The notes: a model not told the origin generated them from the sequence alone. DNA of 64,000 nt from Pararge aegeria (GCF_905163445.1 NC_053181.1:20434001-20498000); one strand, 5' to 3'; counted from the first letter of the stretch, positions 45,005 through 56,779 are shown. A program made the numbers and translations.

Positions 45005-46469
45005 CTGGACATAGATAATACAAGACGTAGTTGGAAAACTAAAATTAACTATGTACTACTTCTTCAATAACACTCAAGTTTTTGTTTATATCTTCTTATA
45101 CCAGAGCGCTTATGCAACCCTGGTACTTTTAGATTTTAGTTCATGAATCCGAAAAATTATCACCTCATTTATACTATTAGTGTTAAAGAAGATTAGATTT
45201 TGGAGCAAAGACCCACCTCGCTGCTTCAATGTAGGTTCTTGGGCTGGTCAAACCAACCTGGCCCTACCTGGTAATCGAACCCAGTACATTGGAATCCGTT
45301 AACGAAAAAGGTAACTTCTCCACCAATTTGTTAATTTGTTATAACTACACAACAATATGATAATATTATGCGTACGCATCATAGTGCTTTCGTTTAGGTC
45401 GTTTTAAATAGAGCTTTGACTTTGACATAGTCCTGTTTGTAATATTATAGGTAGGGCTATAAAGAGAAAATGTTTGTCAATACTAACGTAAAGCCGGATT
45501 TACATAGTGTGCTGCTGAATCGTGATCCGTGGTGCATCAAAAGGCCGAGTGGGCAATACATTTTGTATGAAGGCGTTTATCCTCGTTGACACTACATCAC
45601 GTCTATCATGAAATATATAGTAAGCAGATCTTCATAGTATACAACGTGTTAATGAAAACTTAACAGGTTTAGAGGTACATTGTGTACCGTCTCAGAGACT
45701 TATCTGTGAAACCGATAACCTAATAGTTATTGAGTAAACCGCTGCCATAGTTTTTACTGAAATAAATCAGATACAGCACTTACATCACACGCGAAATTAC
45801 AATTATGTTACTCCTGTCACTATATAAGGCTCGCGTCGCGTAGCATTGAGAGAGATTAAAATAAAATAAATATTAAATGAACTGACTAATGTGTTATAAG
45901 TATCGACTACGCACGCTTAAGTTGCCTTTAAAATATTTATGTATCTACTGCCTCTATAGAAAGGAATTCCAAACCGATCAACAACCTGCCTTGAACTAAG
46001 TATGTTACGCTAAACCACAATATAATAAGGGCACAAACTAAGATAAATTTGTAACATGAATGTCAAACAATAACTGTGACGTAAGCAAATAATCTAACAC
46101 TGGAAATCTCATGTAGAGTCATTTAATAGCACACTACATACCGCTGTCCCGGGGAAATTATTAAAATCGTTCCATCAAGTTGGAATGTTGGAATATATTA
46201 TGCTATCACAATTCAGTCGAACGACCCTTAAATACTAAGTGAGGTACCGAATTAAACCACCTCACGCCCCCCCTGTATATCAATCGGGAAAGTACGGAAA
46301 TTGGATATAATTTCGTAATTCCATTATCGTCTGAGGCGCAATTGATTACTTGTTAGAAATCAAACCGGCAATCCTATTAACTGTAGCTGTATCTCGAGAA
46401 CGTCAGTCCTACCTCGTATATATTAACTGTATCTAGATAGCACATTTCACATGCAGTGATGGTCTTACT

Positions 46470-46730
46470 GAAGCGGTGATAGCGCAGTGGGTAGGAGCTT
46501 GACGACTTTCTGTTTCTTGCTTTGCTTTTTAACCAATTAAATATCACTTGCTTCAACGGTGAAGGAAAACATTGTGAGGAAATCTGCATGCCTGAGAGTT
46601 CACCAAAATGTTCTGAAAAGGTGTGTGGTGTCCCCCAATCCCTACTGCCCCCCCTCCCCCTCCCTCACCGTGGGAGGAGACCTGTGCCCTGTTATTGCGC
46701 CGGTAATGGGTTGTGATGATGATGATGTTA
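46470..46730 (+). mobile_element. Type C SINE with (GAT)n tail
   Basis: Head 'agcggtgatagcgcagtggg' (box A), a shortened box B region, then 'atcacttgcttcaacggtga', 'gtgggaggagacctgtgccc', 'gccggtaatgggttgtgatg' and (GAT)4. The ORFs across it are fortuitous. Confidence 0.88.
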
Positions 46731-46882
46731 CGAAAATTGACCAAATATTGTATGTTATTGTTGCCTGACTTTTACTTTTGTTTAAACTTTTATCACATAT
46801 TCATACTAATTAATAAATTGATTTTTTAATTTACATCTTTATTATTCCAATAAAAGTCGTATTACCACTTTTTACTTTTTTA

Positions 46883-46918
46883 CCTTACATAGTTTTGATG
46901 CGCCAAAACTATGTAAGG
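46883..46918. repeat. Hairpin, 15-bp perfect stem
   Basis: 'ccttacatagttttg'-atgcgc-'caaaactatgtaagg'. Confidence 0.9.
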
Positions 46919-47431
46919 CTTTGAAGAGTGCAATCCAGTTTTAGCCCTTAGTATCTCGACGTCAACTAATTTATTTAATGTGTTTTCATTTACATCGAAA
47001 ATAAATAAAATGCTTCTATTCTTATTCGGTGTTAGAAACAATACACTTATTCTCATTTTTATATATTAGGTTTGTCTGTACCACCACTCAGAGCTGGTAA
47101 ACAGCTTCGCAATATACCGTGCATTATGTGAGCACACACTATTTCATAAAGAAAGTGCGAGTGAGTGAATGTATTGTGTACACTTTAGTTGTACACTGTA
47201 AACTTTTGTGTACAGAAAAAGAGGTAACACAAAAAGCAACACAGTGTCTCTTCAACTGATTGCTATAAATTCAATTATATCTTTTTTCTAATGCAAAGTG
47301 GAAAAAATTAAACATCCAACTTGAGAACAAAAAATTTCCAACAGTTTCTTGCCCGATCCGTAGCACTCGTGACTCTTAGACGATTATGGTAACCACTAGG
47401 TCAATAGCAGTGAGTTAGTAACAGTGGTGTT

Positions 47432-47742
47432 ATCATCATTTTCATTGTCATATCAACCCATTACGACTACGAGGCATAGGTCTCCTCCCACGATAAGGCC
47501 GTAAACCACCACGCTAGCCCGTTTGGTGTACTTTGCACGCCTCTGAAAACATTTTGAACATTTTGGAATACTCGAAGTGAATGCAGATTTCCTCACGATG
47601 CTTTCCTTCACCTTTGAGGCAAGTGATTCTTTTAATTACTTAAAACACACGTAACTTGGGAAAGTTTGAGGTGCGGGCTAGGATTCGAAATAGCCCCTCA
47701 AAAGTGAAGTCAAATTCCTAACCACTGGGCTATCACAGCAAC
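47432..47742 (-). mobile_element. Type C SINE
   Basis: 'catatcaacccattacgact', 'gatttcctcacgatgctttc', 'gtgcgggctaggattcgaaa' (box B complement), head complement 'cactgggctatcacagc'. Confidence 0.85.
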
Positions 47743-48084
47743 TTTTATGAAGTAGGCCACAGAGTATCCCAAAAACTATATATCAGGTCAAACAATCTAT
47801 ATATATATATATTATTAACTATTGTAAAGTTAATTAAGTTGTTATAATTATGTTATTGTTATTATTTTTCTTTTTTCTTTGTTTGTTCTAGTTTTAATCT
47901 GTATAATTTTATCGGCTATGTATTTAATTAGTGTAATTTAATTTGTGTTATCCGTACTAATTCATTTAAAATAAATAAATAATAATAATAGACCTTTATA
48001 AGTGACTTTCGTTGATTAGTTTCACTATTATAATAGTAGAACTAAATGAGCTATAAATCGCTCTCACTTATGCTTTACACTCAC

Positions 48085-48858
48085 CTCTCCTGAACTGATT
48101 GTGGTTTCGAATCACGCGCTCGGCGTTCTTGCGGGCAATGTAGAACCACTCTGAGGTGTTGCTCAAATATTTGTACTCGACCGCCAGATCCTTCGCCAAT
48201 ATCGGCCCCTCGGGTAACCGATACGCGAACGGGCAAAACAGCTGGTAATCTTTATATTGATATTGGTCATAACAGTTCCCAGCCGCGAAAACGTCATCGT
48301 CAAACTCCACCATCGAGAAAACACTTGCATGGAGCAAATACTCATTATGCATCACAGACGGACCGGCGTATTTCCATAACCTAGTGAGCATATTCGCTCT
48401 ATTAACAGCCACATCCGCTTCTATCCTAAATCTCTCTTGAGCATACCTATCTACCACACCCTCGCCTAGATTCAAATGCGTCCCAGCTGTGCAGTTTTCG
48501 CCTAGCAAATGCTGAGTTTCGATCAATCTTAGAAACTTAGTAACAACGTCTTCGAGAACATTCGGTCTGACAACCGTTACATTTTCACTATCATTTATAT
48601 TTGTGTCATTGTTAACAATGTCTTTTATATCATCTAGGGAGATTCTCTGCGTTTCATTGTCATAACTATGCTCTAGGTTAATAAAGTGATCTAGCAGAGA
48701 CACGTCGTCCGTTGTGTCTCTCGCGATAACATTTCCCGAGTAATTCCCGAAGTATTTCTGGAACATGTCAGGTGTGGTTTTGTATCCGTCTTCATCGGGC
48801 GCTCCGTAAGGTCTGAGCGCTGACACGACCGGGTCCTCCCCGGATTTGTCGATACTCT
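48085..48858 (-). CDS. CG31760-like: Exon a (774 bp): extracellular N-terminal region and first part of the Cache domain
   Basis: This is an internal exon. It follows a 'tctttgttgcag' acceptor and ends at donor gtgagt (48084-48079). It starts with two bases of a split codon and ends with one base (G) of the next. No initiator is expected here; an apparent start at 48826 is an in-frame GTG inside the exon. Residues 1-100 are acidic and hydrophilic, with sequons at N38, N67, N83, N88 and N92. From about residue 100 the Cache domain begins: helix VVTKFLRLIETQHLLG, then RIEADVAVNRANMLTRLW (about 144-161), Cys 122, 195 and 208 (NCTAG, GNCYD, LFCPF), and WFYIARKNAERVIRNH before the splice site. Further sequons are N121 and N233. 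This membrane-distal domain is the ligand-binding module in the family. It is the only window segment whose ORF exceeds 250 codons. Confidence 0.9.
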
Positions 48859-49114
48859 CTGCAACAAAGATAAAACGTTTTATTACAAACTGTGTAGATA
48901 TCGCGTGATTTTATTTGTTTTGCTTTCGTTACATGTTTGTCGCGAATAAGCGACGAGTTTATCTAAGATCTCGGTAAATTGGTAGCTTACTGGATTACGA
49001 TTATGGATATATGTACTAACTGATGCCTGCAGCTTCGTCGACTTAAGTTAATATACCACATTTAAAAATATTACAGTATACAGCCGTCACCAATATGCTA
49101 CCGATGTCTGTTTT

Positions 49115-49425
49115 ATTAATCATATCAAACCATTACCGGTTCACTAAAGGGCACGGGTCTCCTCCCACAATAAGAAGTGTTTAAGGCCGTAGTCCACCAC
49201 GCTGGCCCAGTGCAGATTGGTGGACACCACACGCCTCTGAGAAAATTATGTAGAACTCTCAGGCATGAAGGTTTCCTCACGATGTTTTCCTTCATCCTTG
49301 AAGCAAGTGATATTTTAATTACTTAAAACACACATAATATTAAAAAGTTAGCGGCGCGGGCTGGGATTTGAACTCGATCCCACGAAAGTGAAGTCGAGCT
49401 CCTACCCACTGGGCTATCACAGCTT
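49115..49425 (-). mobile_element. Type C SINE, full-length
   Basis: 'atcatatcaaaccattaccg', 'gtggacaccacacgcctctg', 'ggctgggatttgaactcgat', head 'cactgggctatcacagcttc'. Confidence 0.88.
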
Positions 49426-49867
49426 CACTTACATATATTAGATAGCTATATACATAGCTATATTTTATGATATATTATTATGTATAATGGAAATAACAAA
49501 ACATTACCTCTGAATAAAGTAACTAAGAATTATATGCAACGTTATTTACTTATATTTATTAAGTACCGTTTCGGGAATGCCAAAAAATACTGCACGAAAT
49601 GTTAATATTATCATAATGTACGAGAAAACATTGTTTCACCTTTTGTAAACTCAACGAAAAACGCGAATGTAAAATAAGGCTAAATGTTTTATATTTTTCT
49701 TGGTCCTTTTCAACAAACCGAGTTTCTGGATATAAAAGTTTCAAAGTAGATAGCCAGTAAACATTACTTGGAAAACTACACTAATACTATTTGTTTTTGT
49801 GGGACTATAAAACGCTTTTAAAATTACCAAGAGCGACGCTTTAAAAATTACTGTTTTACTTAATTTT

Positions 49868-50103
49868 TTTATATACTACGACCATACACACATCGCCATC
49901 CAGCCCCAAAGCAAGTTTAGCTTGTGTTATAGGTACCTAGACGACTGATGAATATTTTTATAAATAATATACATAAATACATATAATATACAGATAAACA
50001 CCCAGACACTGAAAAACATTTATGTTCATCGTTCAAATATATTCCGGGGAAATCGAACCCACGGCCCCGAACTCAGAAAGCAGGATCGCTGTCCACTGCG
50101 ATA
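49868..50103 (-). mobile_element. Type A SINE
   Basis: 'catcgccatccagccccaaa', 'gataaacacccagacactga', 'ggggaaatcgaacccacggc', 'cgctgtccactgcga'. Confidence 0.85.
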
Positions 50104-50244
50104 TGGTTTTTAATATGGTTATTTAAACAATATGAAACATATTTCTTTTTTTCATTTATGTCTGTCTGTGTAACAGCTCTGATTTAGACAGATAACAATG
50201 AGACATGGGTGTCGCAAAGGTTTCAAACATGAAAATTTAAGAAG

Positions 50245-50360
50245 AATAAGAAGAAACACTTTATTGCACGTATAACATACAGGAAAAGAAACAGTAAGGA
50301 GTATGCAGTACACAATGTAGACATGCAAAGGCGACCTTATTGCTGTATGCATTCTCTTAA
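50245..50360 (-). mobile_element. LINE 3'-end fragment
   Basis: 'aacactttattgcacgtata', 'acatacaggaaaagaaacag', 'gcaaaggcgaccttattgct', complement of the 14.57-14.70 kb tail. Confidence 0.65.
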
Positions 50361-51282
50361 AGACAACCTTAGTAGGTTTCTTTTAGGGCATAGCTATACG
50401 CTTACAAAAACTCATCCCTAAGGACGGAAAACACGAATAAGGTATTTATATCGGAGTCATAATAATATTTTTGGAGTCACAGATATTCGGAAGGTAAATA
50501 AAATCATTCTGGAGACAGGTAATAGGCTACCAAAGAAAATTTTCATAATCTCACGGGAAATCAAACATTGTACGCGGACGAAGTCACCCTTCAACGACAA
50601 TAAAAATAGCTAAACAAAATCAACCAACAAAGAAAAATCTGACTCCGTTAAGGAAACAATATTATTTTTTTAATAAAACAGCAAGCGATACCAGCACTGA
50701 TGTAGATACATGTAAAGACGTTTTGCTCCATAAAGGGGATTTGTCGGGGGCGACGAGCTTGTAAAATCCCCCATCTTGCCTTGTAAAGGGGGATTTTGTT
50801 TATGAGAATAACAAATCGCGACTTTCATTACGGCAGCAATTGATGGGCCGACATTATTTATTGCAGGCAATTTCAGGATATTCCGCGTTCACTGCGAGAT
50901 AATTTTGGATAAGTGCGTGAAGAATTTGAGACTCGAAACGTGTGGGGATGAGGTGGAGTTAGAGACAGTGATGCATGTAGAGGTACGATTTCGAACAAGG
51001 ATTCGCAAACGGTAAAAATACAATCTATAGGTGAGTTATGCTGTAGGTTTAATTTATCATGAGTTTTTAAGAATGTCACACTACTGGGTGCAGACATGCT
51101 TTCCATAAAAGTGAGCTATGTATAAAATAATTCAGTATGTCAAATTATGACAACCCAAACTTTATTCAATGAAAGTTGGCGGCTTTCAATGACATTATTG
51201 TCGCTTAACCCCCGTCTTAACAACCTGCTCAAATTAATACTTAAAACAAAGCACAATATTAAAAAAAAACATTGTTCCGATG

Positions 51283-51421
51283 ATGAAGGTAAACAGCGTA
51301 AGGAAACTGTATGCCTAAGAGTTCTCCACAATGTTTTAAAGGCGTGTGAATTCTAGCGATCCGTGCTTGGCCATCGTGGTGCATTCTGTGACGAGATCCG
51401 TGTCCTGTAGTGGCCGATAAA
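51283..51421 (+). mobile_element. Type C SINE fragment
   Basis: 'gaaactgtatgcctaagagt', 'tctccacaatgttttaaagg', 'gatccgtgtcctgtagtggc'. Diverged. The overlapping ORFs are fortuitous. Confidence 0.6.
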
Positions 51422-51639
51422 TAAAAAGTACATATTAATGACTTGGGACCCTTACAAAATTCACGACAAAACACTAAGGAAAATCATTTCTCTCAATTTT
51501 CGTATAAAATTATCCGCCATCTTCACACAGTAACCAGAAAAGACGCGAACATGACGTAACAAAGCCAATTAACAACTTCTTTACGTCATTATATTTACAG
51601 AAATGGGAAAGCTGTATCTTTATAAGAAGTGTAAGGAGT

Positions 51640-51925
51640 AAGCGGGAGCCACACTGCGACGTTTACGTTTGCGTCCTGCGTGCGACCAATCACAAGACCT
51701 ACTCAAACGGGCGCTTTGTGTGATTAGTACCTCGAGAGACGCCAACTTTTGTCGCCGGTGTCAGGCCTTATTTTCTAAGTGAAGGTAACACGACGGCGTC
51801 AAACCTGCGTCCTCAGCGGCGTTAGACAAGACTTAGTATAAGACTTAGACTACTTTTTGTGATTGGTCGCAATCCTAAACGCCGCTGAAGACGCAAATTT
51901 GACGCCGCAGTTTGATCTTACCTTA
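51640..51925. repeat. GC-rich imperfect inverted repeat, possible MITE
   Basis: Left 'ccacactgcgacgttta', 'gcgtcctgcgtgcgaccaat'; right (complement) 'gtgattggtcgcaatcctaa', 'gacgcaaatttgacgccgca'. The middle has a second set, 'acggcgtcaaacctgcgtcc'. A related end 'gtttgacgccgcagtatgg' is at 60590. Non-coding. Confidence 0.55.
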
Positions 51926-52054
51926 ATGAATCTCATAAATCAAACTAAAAGATGAAAAAAAGGGAAAATACAACAAAAGAAATCGCGCAAAAAAAGTATT
52001 TATTAGTCATATAATTCATAATCACCAGCCAATTAATTTCACATTGCTTTTCAG

Positions 52055-52323
52055 ACGGCCGATTGGCGCAGTTTGCAGCGACCCTGCTTTCTGAGTCCAA
52101 GGCCGTGGGTTCGATTCCCACTACTGGATAATGTTGTGTGATGAGCATGAATGTTTTTCAGTGTCTGGGTGTTTATATGTATATTGCTATTATTTATATA
52201 TATTATTCATAAAAATATTCATCAGTCATCTTAGTACCCACGTGTTACCCAGTAACACAAGCTACGCTTACTTTGGGGCTAGATGGCGATGTGTGTATTG
52301 TCGCAGTATATTTATTTATTTAT
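52055..52323 (+). mobile_element. Type A SINE, full-length
   Basis: 'gacggccgattggcgcagtt', 'gtgggttcgattcccactac', body, 'ggggctagatggcgatgtgt', (ATTT)3 tail. The ORF inside (52131-52352) is fortuitous. Confidence 0.9.
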
Positions 52324-53154
52324 TGCTGACCTCAAGCCTCTTCAAAATATAGGTTTACAGCTAACACCCACCACAATGCTGTAGTGCTCTTTAGCGGGCT
52401 TTAATAATTACTATTACATTTAACGATTAGTGATATAAACCGGTTAAACCGGTATCGACGTGCGACAGCTACGTGCTTTTAGAGACATGGTTAACGCGAA
52501 TTTCCAAACTCCGGGCTCACGTATATTTTAGCAGTACCTACACCTTGTTACCTTGAGAAAGTGCTTTACTTGTTTACCTTTGCCGCTATAGACACCCGCT
52601 TTGTTATGATCGAAAACTTATAATAGATTAAGAGACCACGATTTATTAAATCCAACTTCAGCTCCATATTTGAAATAACGTTGCGTTACTTAATTATTCT
52701 CTCTCTGTTCAGTGGATAATCTTATTTAGATGAGTAATTTTTTCTAAAGTGTTTTTACGAAAAAAATACATACAAGTATAAGTAAAAACGCTTTGCAAAT
52801 AGATGTATAATTTTGTTAACACCAATACAGAAGTTCTTTATAACATTTCATATTTTATAAGTATCGTGTACAATAAAAGTATGTTTTCATTTCACGAAAC
52901 TCATTAATATTAAATCATCTCTGAATACATTTTGGTACCTGGTTTCTATTTAAATTATTAAGGTTATTCATTGTAATAATATACATTAAACAAACCGACG
53001 TATTTGTGTGGTCCGCATCATAGCTATTATCATAATATTTATTACTACAAGTAAGTGTATTTTTAATTTATCTATCATTTTTCTTTTTAATTCTTAACAA
53101 TGCTTAGTTATCATAAAAACAACACTATAAAAAAAACATCCACCCTACATTTGC

Positions 53155-53370
53155 GGGGCTTTTGAATGCCCAAGCAAACGGCGATCAGGGCTCCAGAGTG
53201 AGGAACCTTCTCACAATACACGCTGTTTCAAGGACTACTGCCTTCTGTTGTCGACCCTTGATCCAACAACCAAGCGAAAGCTTCTTAAAATATTGGTCGA
53301 AGGTTTTCGCGAAAAGAGCATTAACTTAAACGTCGATCGGAACAATAACGGTCGACTCAACGTGTATTTT
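53155..53370 (-). pseudogene. LINE C-terminal relic, inverted copy of 3.6 kb
   Basis: The complement of 53155-53370 carries 'gttgagtcgaccgttattgt', 'gaagctttcgcttggttgtt', 'cagaaggcagtagtccttga', as at 3720-3930, with deletions and stops. The plus ORF 53248-53472 is a shadow. Confidence 0.65.
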
Positions 53371-53599
53371 ATTATTATTTTACTTTATATTATGCAACAA
53401 AAAGTTATAACAAAAAGTATGCGAATAAAGCAGTTAAGCCAATTAAAAGTTTTACAAATGCCATTTATATGAACCGAAAGGAAATTCTCACGTGGGAAAG
53501 TATAGTATATAAATAAAACCTTCTGTTAATTATAAAGTATTAAAAGGAGATGAAAACTATAAATCCCTAGCAACTTACTAGCAGTGCAGTTTCGTCCTA

Positions 53600-53875
53600 T
53601 GGACCCATTACCGGCCCAGGGCACGGGTTTTCTCCAATAATGAGAAGTGTTTAAGCCGTAGTCCACCACGCTGACCTAGTGCGGATTGGTGGACTTCACA
53701 CGCCTTTGAGAACATTATTGAGAATTCTCAGGCATGCAGATGTCCGCGCGACGTTTTAATTCACCGTTGAAGCAAGTGATATTTTGATTACTTTAAACGC
53801 ACATAACTTATGAAAGTTAGAGGTGCGTGCCAAAAGTGAAGCCGAATTCCTAGCCACTGGTACTATCATCGCTTC
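53600..53875 (-). mobile_element. Type C SINE
   Basis: 'cattaccggcccagggcacg', 'ccaccacgctgacctagtgc', 'gaagcaagtgatattttgat', head side eroded ('cactggtactatcatcgctt'). Confidence 0.8.
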
Positions 53876-54131
53876 TTGCGTTAAATACCTACAAGAAAGT
53901 AAAAATATATTTAAATGGATTCCTATTAACATAAAAAAATATGAGATAAGCGCTTCCAAGTATGAGCCCTTTCCAATATTTAGTATACCCTGAAGTATGA
54001 CAAGTTTGATGTTCTACCCCTTCGTTCCTTCGGATGATGTGAGATGTTAAATATCCTATAACCTTCTTCCATAAAAGTTATCCATTGCATTTTTTTTATA
54101 TGCGGTTCAAACTCTTCAATTTTATAATCAT

Positions 54132-54180
54132 GGTCAAACTGCAGCACACATATAGCAAATATGTGTGCTGCAGTTTGACC
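54132..54180. repeat. Hairpin, 22-bp perfect stem
   Basis: 'ggtcaaactgcagcacacat'at-agcaa-and its exact complement. It lies beside an interspersed repeat ('cagacagacacacagacacg', 54.24-54.42 kb). Confidence 0.92.
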
Positions 54181-54796
54181 CACATTAAATTAAACAAAAA
54201 TTATAACGCAATATATACTTCTTGATATTAAAAGAGTGACTTTTTGTGATGGCGGCCATCTTGGATTTGTAATTGAGAATTCGAAGAAAGCTCTCCACTA
54301 ATTCACCTTTGAAACAAAAAAATAAATCGAATCGGTTCATCCGTTTGGGAGCTACGGTGCCACAGACAGACACACAGACACGCCAAACTTATAACACCCT
54401 GTAATTTTTTTGTCGGGTTAAAAAGTAGTCCACAAAATTATAAATCATTCTTGTATGAATCGGACATGTTAGAACGTTATACTTGTAGCAACATGTTGGA
54501 AAAAGTTAAGTGGCCAATAAAGCACCCGCGTCAGGTAAAGAAGCACATTAAAGTGAAAAATGAACATGTTCTACTAGGGGTTCCGGAAGCAATGACTTTT
54601 TGATGGATATTTATGAGAAATTACGGGACACAAAACCACTTGCCGTAACAAACATTATACCCTCTTCAAATAATGCTTGAATAATTTATTTTTCTTTGTC
54701 TCTCCAATCACAATTTGAGTTAATATGACGTGGCTATAGATAGAAACAGGCCTTACCTATTTTGTGTGTTTTTTTATCATCGCTATGGACTTAGCG

Positions 54797-54946
54797 TTGC
54801 GCGCAGGCGTTAATTTGCGGAAATCCATGATATATTATGGAAATTAAGCTTAATTTGCTATACTCCTCGAAAAGCAGGAGAATCTGTATGGTGCAATTTA
54901 TAATTTCTTCAATCCTTATACTCCACATCAAACAGATCTTCAGCAA
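54797..54946 (+). mobile_element. S-type half element abutting the palindrome
   Basis: 'gcaggcgttaatttgcggaa', 'aattaagcttaatttgctat', 'gaaaagcaggagaatctgta', 'ctccacatcaaacagatctt' then 'cagcaa', where it breaks into the SINE at the palindrome edge. Its variants (tatgg, ttataa, cacatc) match the inner S half of the right arm, not that of the left arm. Confidence 0.8.
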
Positions 54947-55734
54947 CCCTGCTTTCTGAGCCCGGGGCCGTGGGTTTGATTCCCGCAACTGGAAAATGTT
55001 TGATGTATATTATTCATAAAAATATTCATCAGTCGTCTTAGTACCCATAACACAAGCTACGCTTACTTTGGGGCTAGATAGCGGTGTGTGTATGTATTTA
55101 TTATAATATGTATTATTGATTGTTTTTAAGTTTAATTTAATTACGAATTAAGCAGTTACTATTATCTCGCAATCATGTAAAAGAAACCCCATATTCATAT
55201 TTTACAACGTTTAATCGTTTAAATATCTCTAATTACACCATAGCACATTGTAAACTCAAACATCAATCTATCTGAACTTATAGCATACTGTTAATTAACT
55301 ACAAAGAGATAACTTCTTCCATCCTCCCTTGACACTCCCGTTTGTTCTCCTCTGTACCTCTATTTTATTGCCAGTTTAAATGACCCTTCTTTTTGATCTG
55401 GGTTCCTGTCATTTTGAATTCCTACTCCAAATTATACCGACTACAGATTATGAATAATTTTGACCAGTCTGAACGAAGAAACCTTTTTATCTTCAACCAA
55501 ATGTACATACAAAGGCAGATTTGCTAACATATATAAAAAAATATGTAGGTTAACATCAAAGGTGCTTTTTAAAAGAATAACAAATTATTTATTTACTAAT
55601 TTCTTAAACATAGAAAATACACGTCACTTTATCATTATTTTCCTTTCAAAAAATAACAAAAAGCAGAAAAGGCGTACTCATCGTCAAAATGTCTCCCCTA
55701 GTTACTCCAGGGCCAAAAGTGTCCATCAATGAAA

Positions 55735-56520
55735 TTTATGAAATGAAATGAAATTTATTTATTTGCCCACAAAATCGCTTACAATTATAATACAAAAATA
55801 TATCCTAATAAAAGCATGTGGACAAATAGGGTTCCACCTCAGCACGAAGCCGCAGCGAGCTGCAGCGCTGGTTTTCAGGGGGACCCTGTGTGCTCACAGA
55901 CGTGTTTGCGACTACATCATCCATGCCACAGTCTATACAAAATAAAAATAAAATTAAAAATAAAACATGGTGCGGAATATAAAATTTACAGATCTAAACC
56001 AAGAAGCCTATCACAGGCAGTGTCCATGGAAACGCTAGATACTTCGTCTGTACATACGCCAGAAACAAATTACAGCCCTGCTACTATAGTGTTTTTGACA
56101 CACAAACACATACGGAAAAAAACTGATTTAAAGAAAAGCCTCATTAATGTCGATTTAAGAACTATAAATTTTTTGTTGCTGTAGCAAATGTGCTTTGAGT
56201 TTTTCTTTAAACAGCCGAACAGTTTGTATATCACGTATGGGTGGTGGCATCAGACTGAAAGCGTTGCCGTGCTGTATAGCGATGGACAACCTTCGGGCCA
56301 GGTAATCCCCAGAGCAGAGATCACAGTCCCTTTCCCGCAAACGGCGCCCAATCTCCCAGATGGAACTCTTAGTTCCCCCACCCCAGCAACCAGTTGTCTC
56401 CGAAGCTAAAGGGACTAAGAGGTAGCGATCCAAAAGTTGGGTATACTTTTTTTTTTTGGCGGCGGCAAGATGAATTGATTTTGTCTTTGACATTATTGCA
56501 AATACGTTCAATTCGAACAA
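55735..56520 (-). pseudogene. LINE C-terminal ORF and 3' UTR in the left arm
   Basis: The minus frame reads LDRYLLVPLASETTGCWGGG, IWEIGRRLRERDCDLCSGDY, LARRLSIAIQHGNAFSLMPP, RLFKEKLKAHLLQQQKI. The pattern '(R)y.fvPla.ETtG.wG......ig.rl....gd.r...yL.qrisiAiQrGNa.s' is the C-terminal tail of many invertebrate LINE polyproteins. No reverse transcriptase is left. The 3' UTR runs to a (TTCAT)n-like tail near 55740. Confidence 0.7.
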
Positions 56521-56558
56521 AATAATAATTTTAAATTCTGAAAATTAAGCTTAATGTG

Positions 56559-56779
56559 AGTGTGTTCGGAATAGGGCAATTAATATGTAAATTTAAAATA
56601 AATCTTCATGATGTGGGGATTTGGCAAAGTATCCTGGCGACACCTTATTCAGAGGTAGCCAGAATGCTATTAGATTTTAAGTTAAGATAAGAGAAAGTAA
56701 GTATCAATTTTTGTAAAGGGATGGGTGACATTCTTATTGTTAAGAAAAGTCCCGAATAAATAAAGAATTAAAAAAAAAA
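56559..56779 (+). mobile_element. Short retro-insert with poly(A) and 12-bp target duplication
   Basis: 221 bp ending in 'aataaataaagaatt' and a run of A, inserted in the S element. aagcttaatgtg is present at both sides (56547-56558 and 56780-56791). A mirror copy with the same duplication is in the right arm (about 57013-57233). It is a LINE-mobilised fragment of unknown family. Confidence 0.8.

Larger units (their letters stand above)
45005..48084 (-). other. Intron a-b (3.1 kb)
   Basis: Type C SINEs at 46.47 and 47.43 kb and a hairpin at 46.88 kb. 45.0-46.46, 46.92-47.43 and 47.75-48.08 kb are AT-rich intron; 47.8-48.0 kb looks like an old LINE tail with (AAT)n. Nothing else seen. Confidence 0.7.
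275..48858 (-). other. CG31760-like: Partial gene: GPR158/GPR179-type class C GPCR (seven coding exons)
   Basis: Seven ORF segments on the minus strand, each bounded by AG and GT splice signals, join with matching phases into 606 whole codons plus partial codons at both ends. Numbering from the first whole codon, residues 1-100 are a hydrophilic, glycosylated region, about 100-330 a Cache domain, 336-438 a Cys-rich EGF-like region, 448-469 TM1, 486-504 TM2, 512-533 TM3 and 561-580 TM4. The order Cache, EGF-like, 7TM is specific to the GPR158/GPR179 family. From established knowledge, vertebrate GPR158 is a neuronal receptor that binds glycine through its Cache domain and recruits RGS7-Gbeta5. 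That function is inferred, not shown, for this insect gene. Introns in the window are 3.1, 7.5, 22.1, 1.7, 1.5 and 10.9 kb. Start, stop, promoter and TM5-7 were not found. Confidence 0.9.

Noticed and set aside
48068..48826. A 252-codon ORF that looks like a complete small gene
   Set aside because: Its apparent start is an internal GTG and its end runs past a clean gtgagt donor. The coding part is exon a of the receptor and reads on from the acceptor at 48858.
50670..51106. Upstream exons of the receptor on the minus strand
   Set aside because: The ORFs there lack a signal peptide or Cache-like sequence and have no acceptor/donor pair with a phase matching exon a.
55460..55732. 90-codon ORF present twice (also 58058-58330) as a conserved gene
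   Set aside because: The duplication is only the palindrome. The sequence is low-complexity and Lys/Asn-rich, with no family resemblance.
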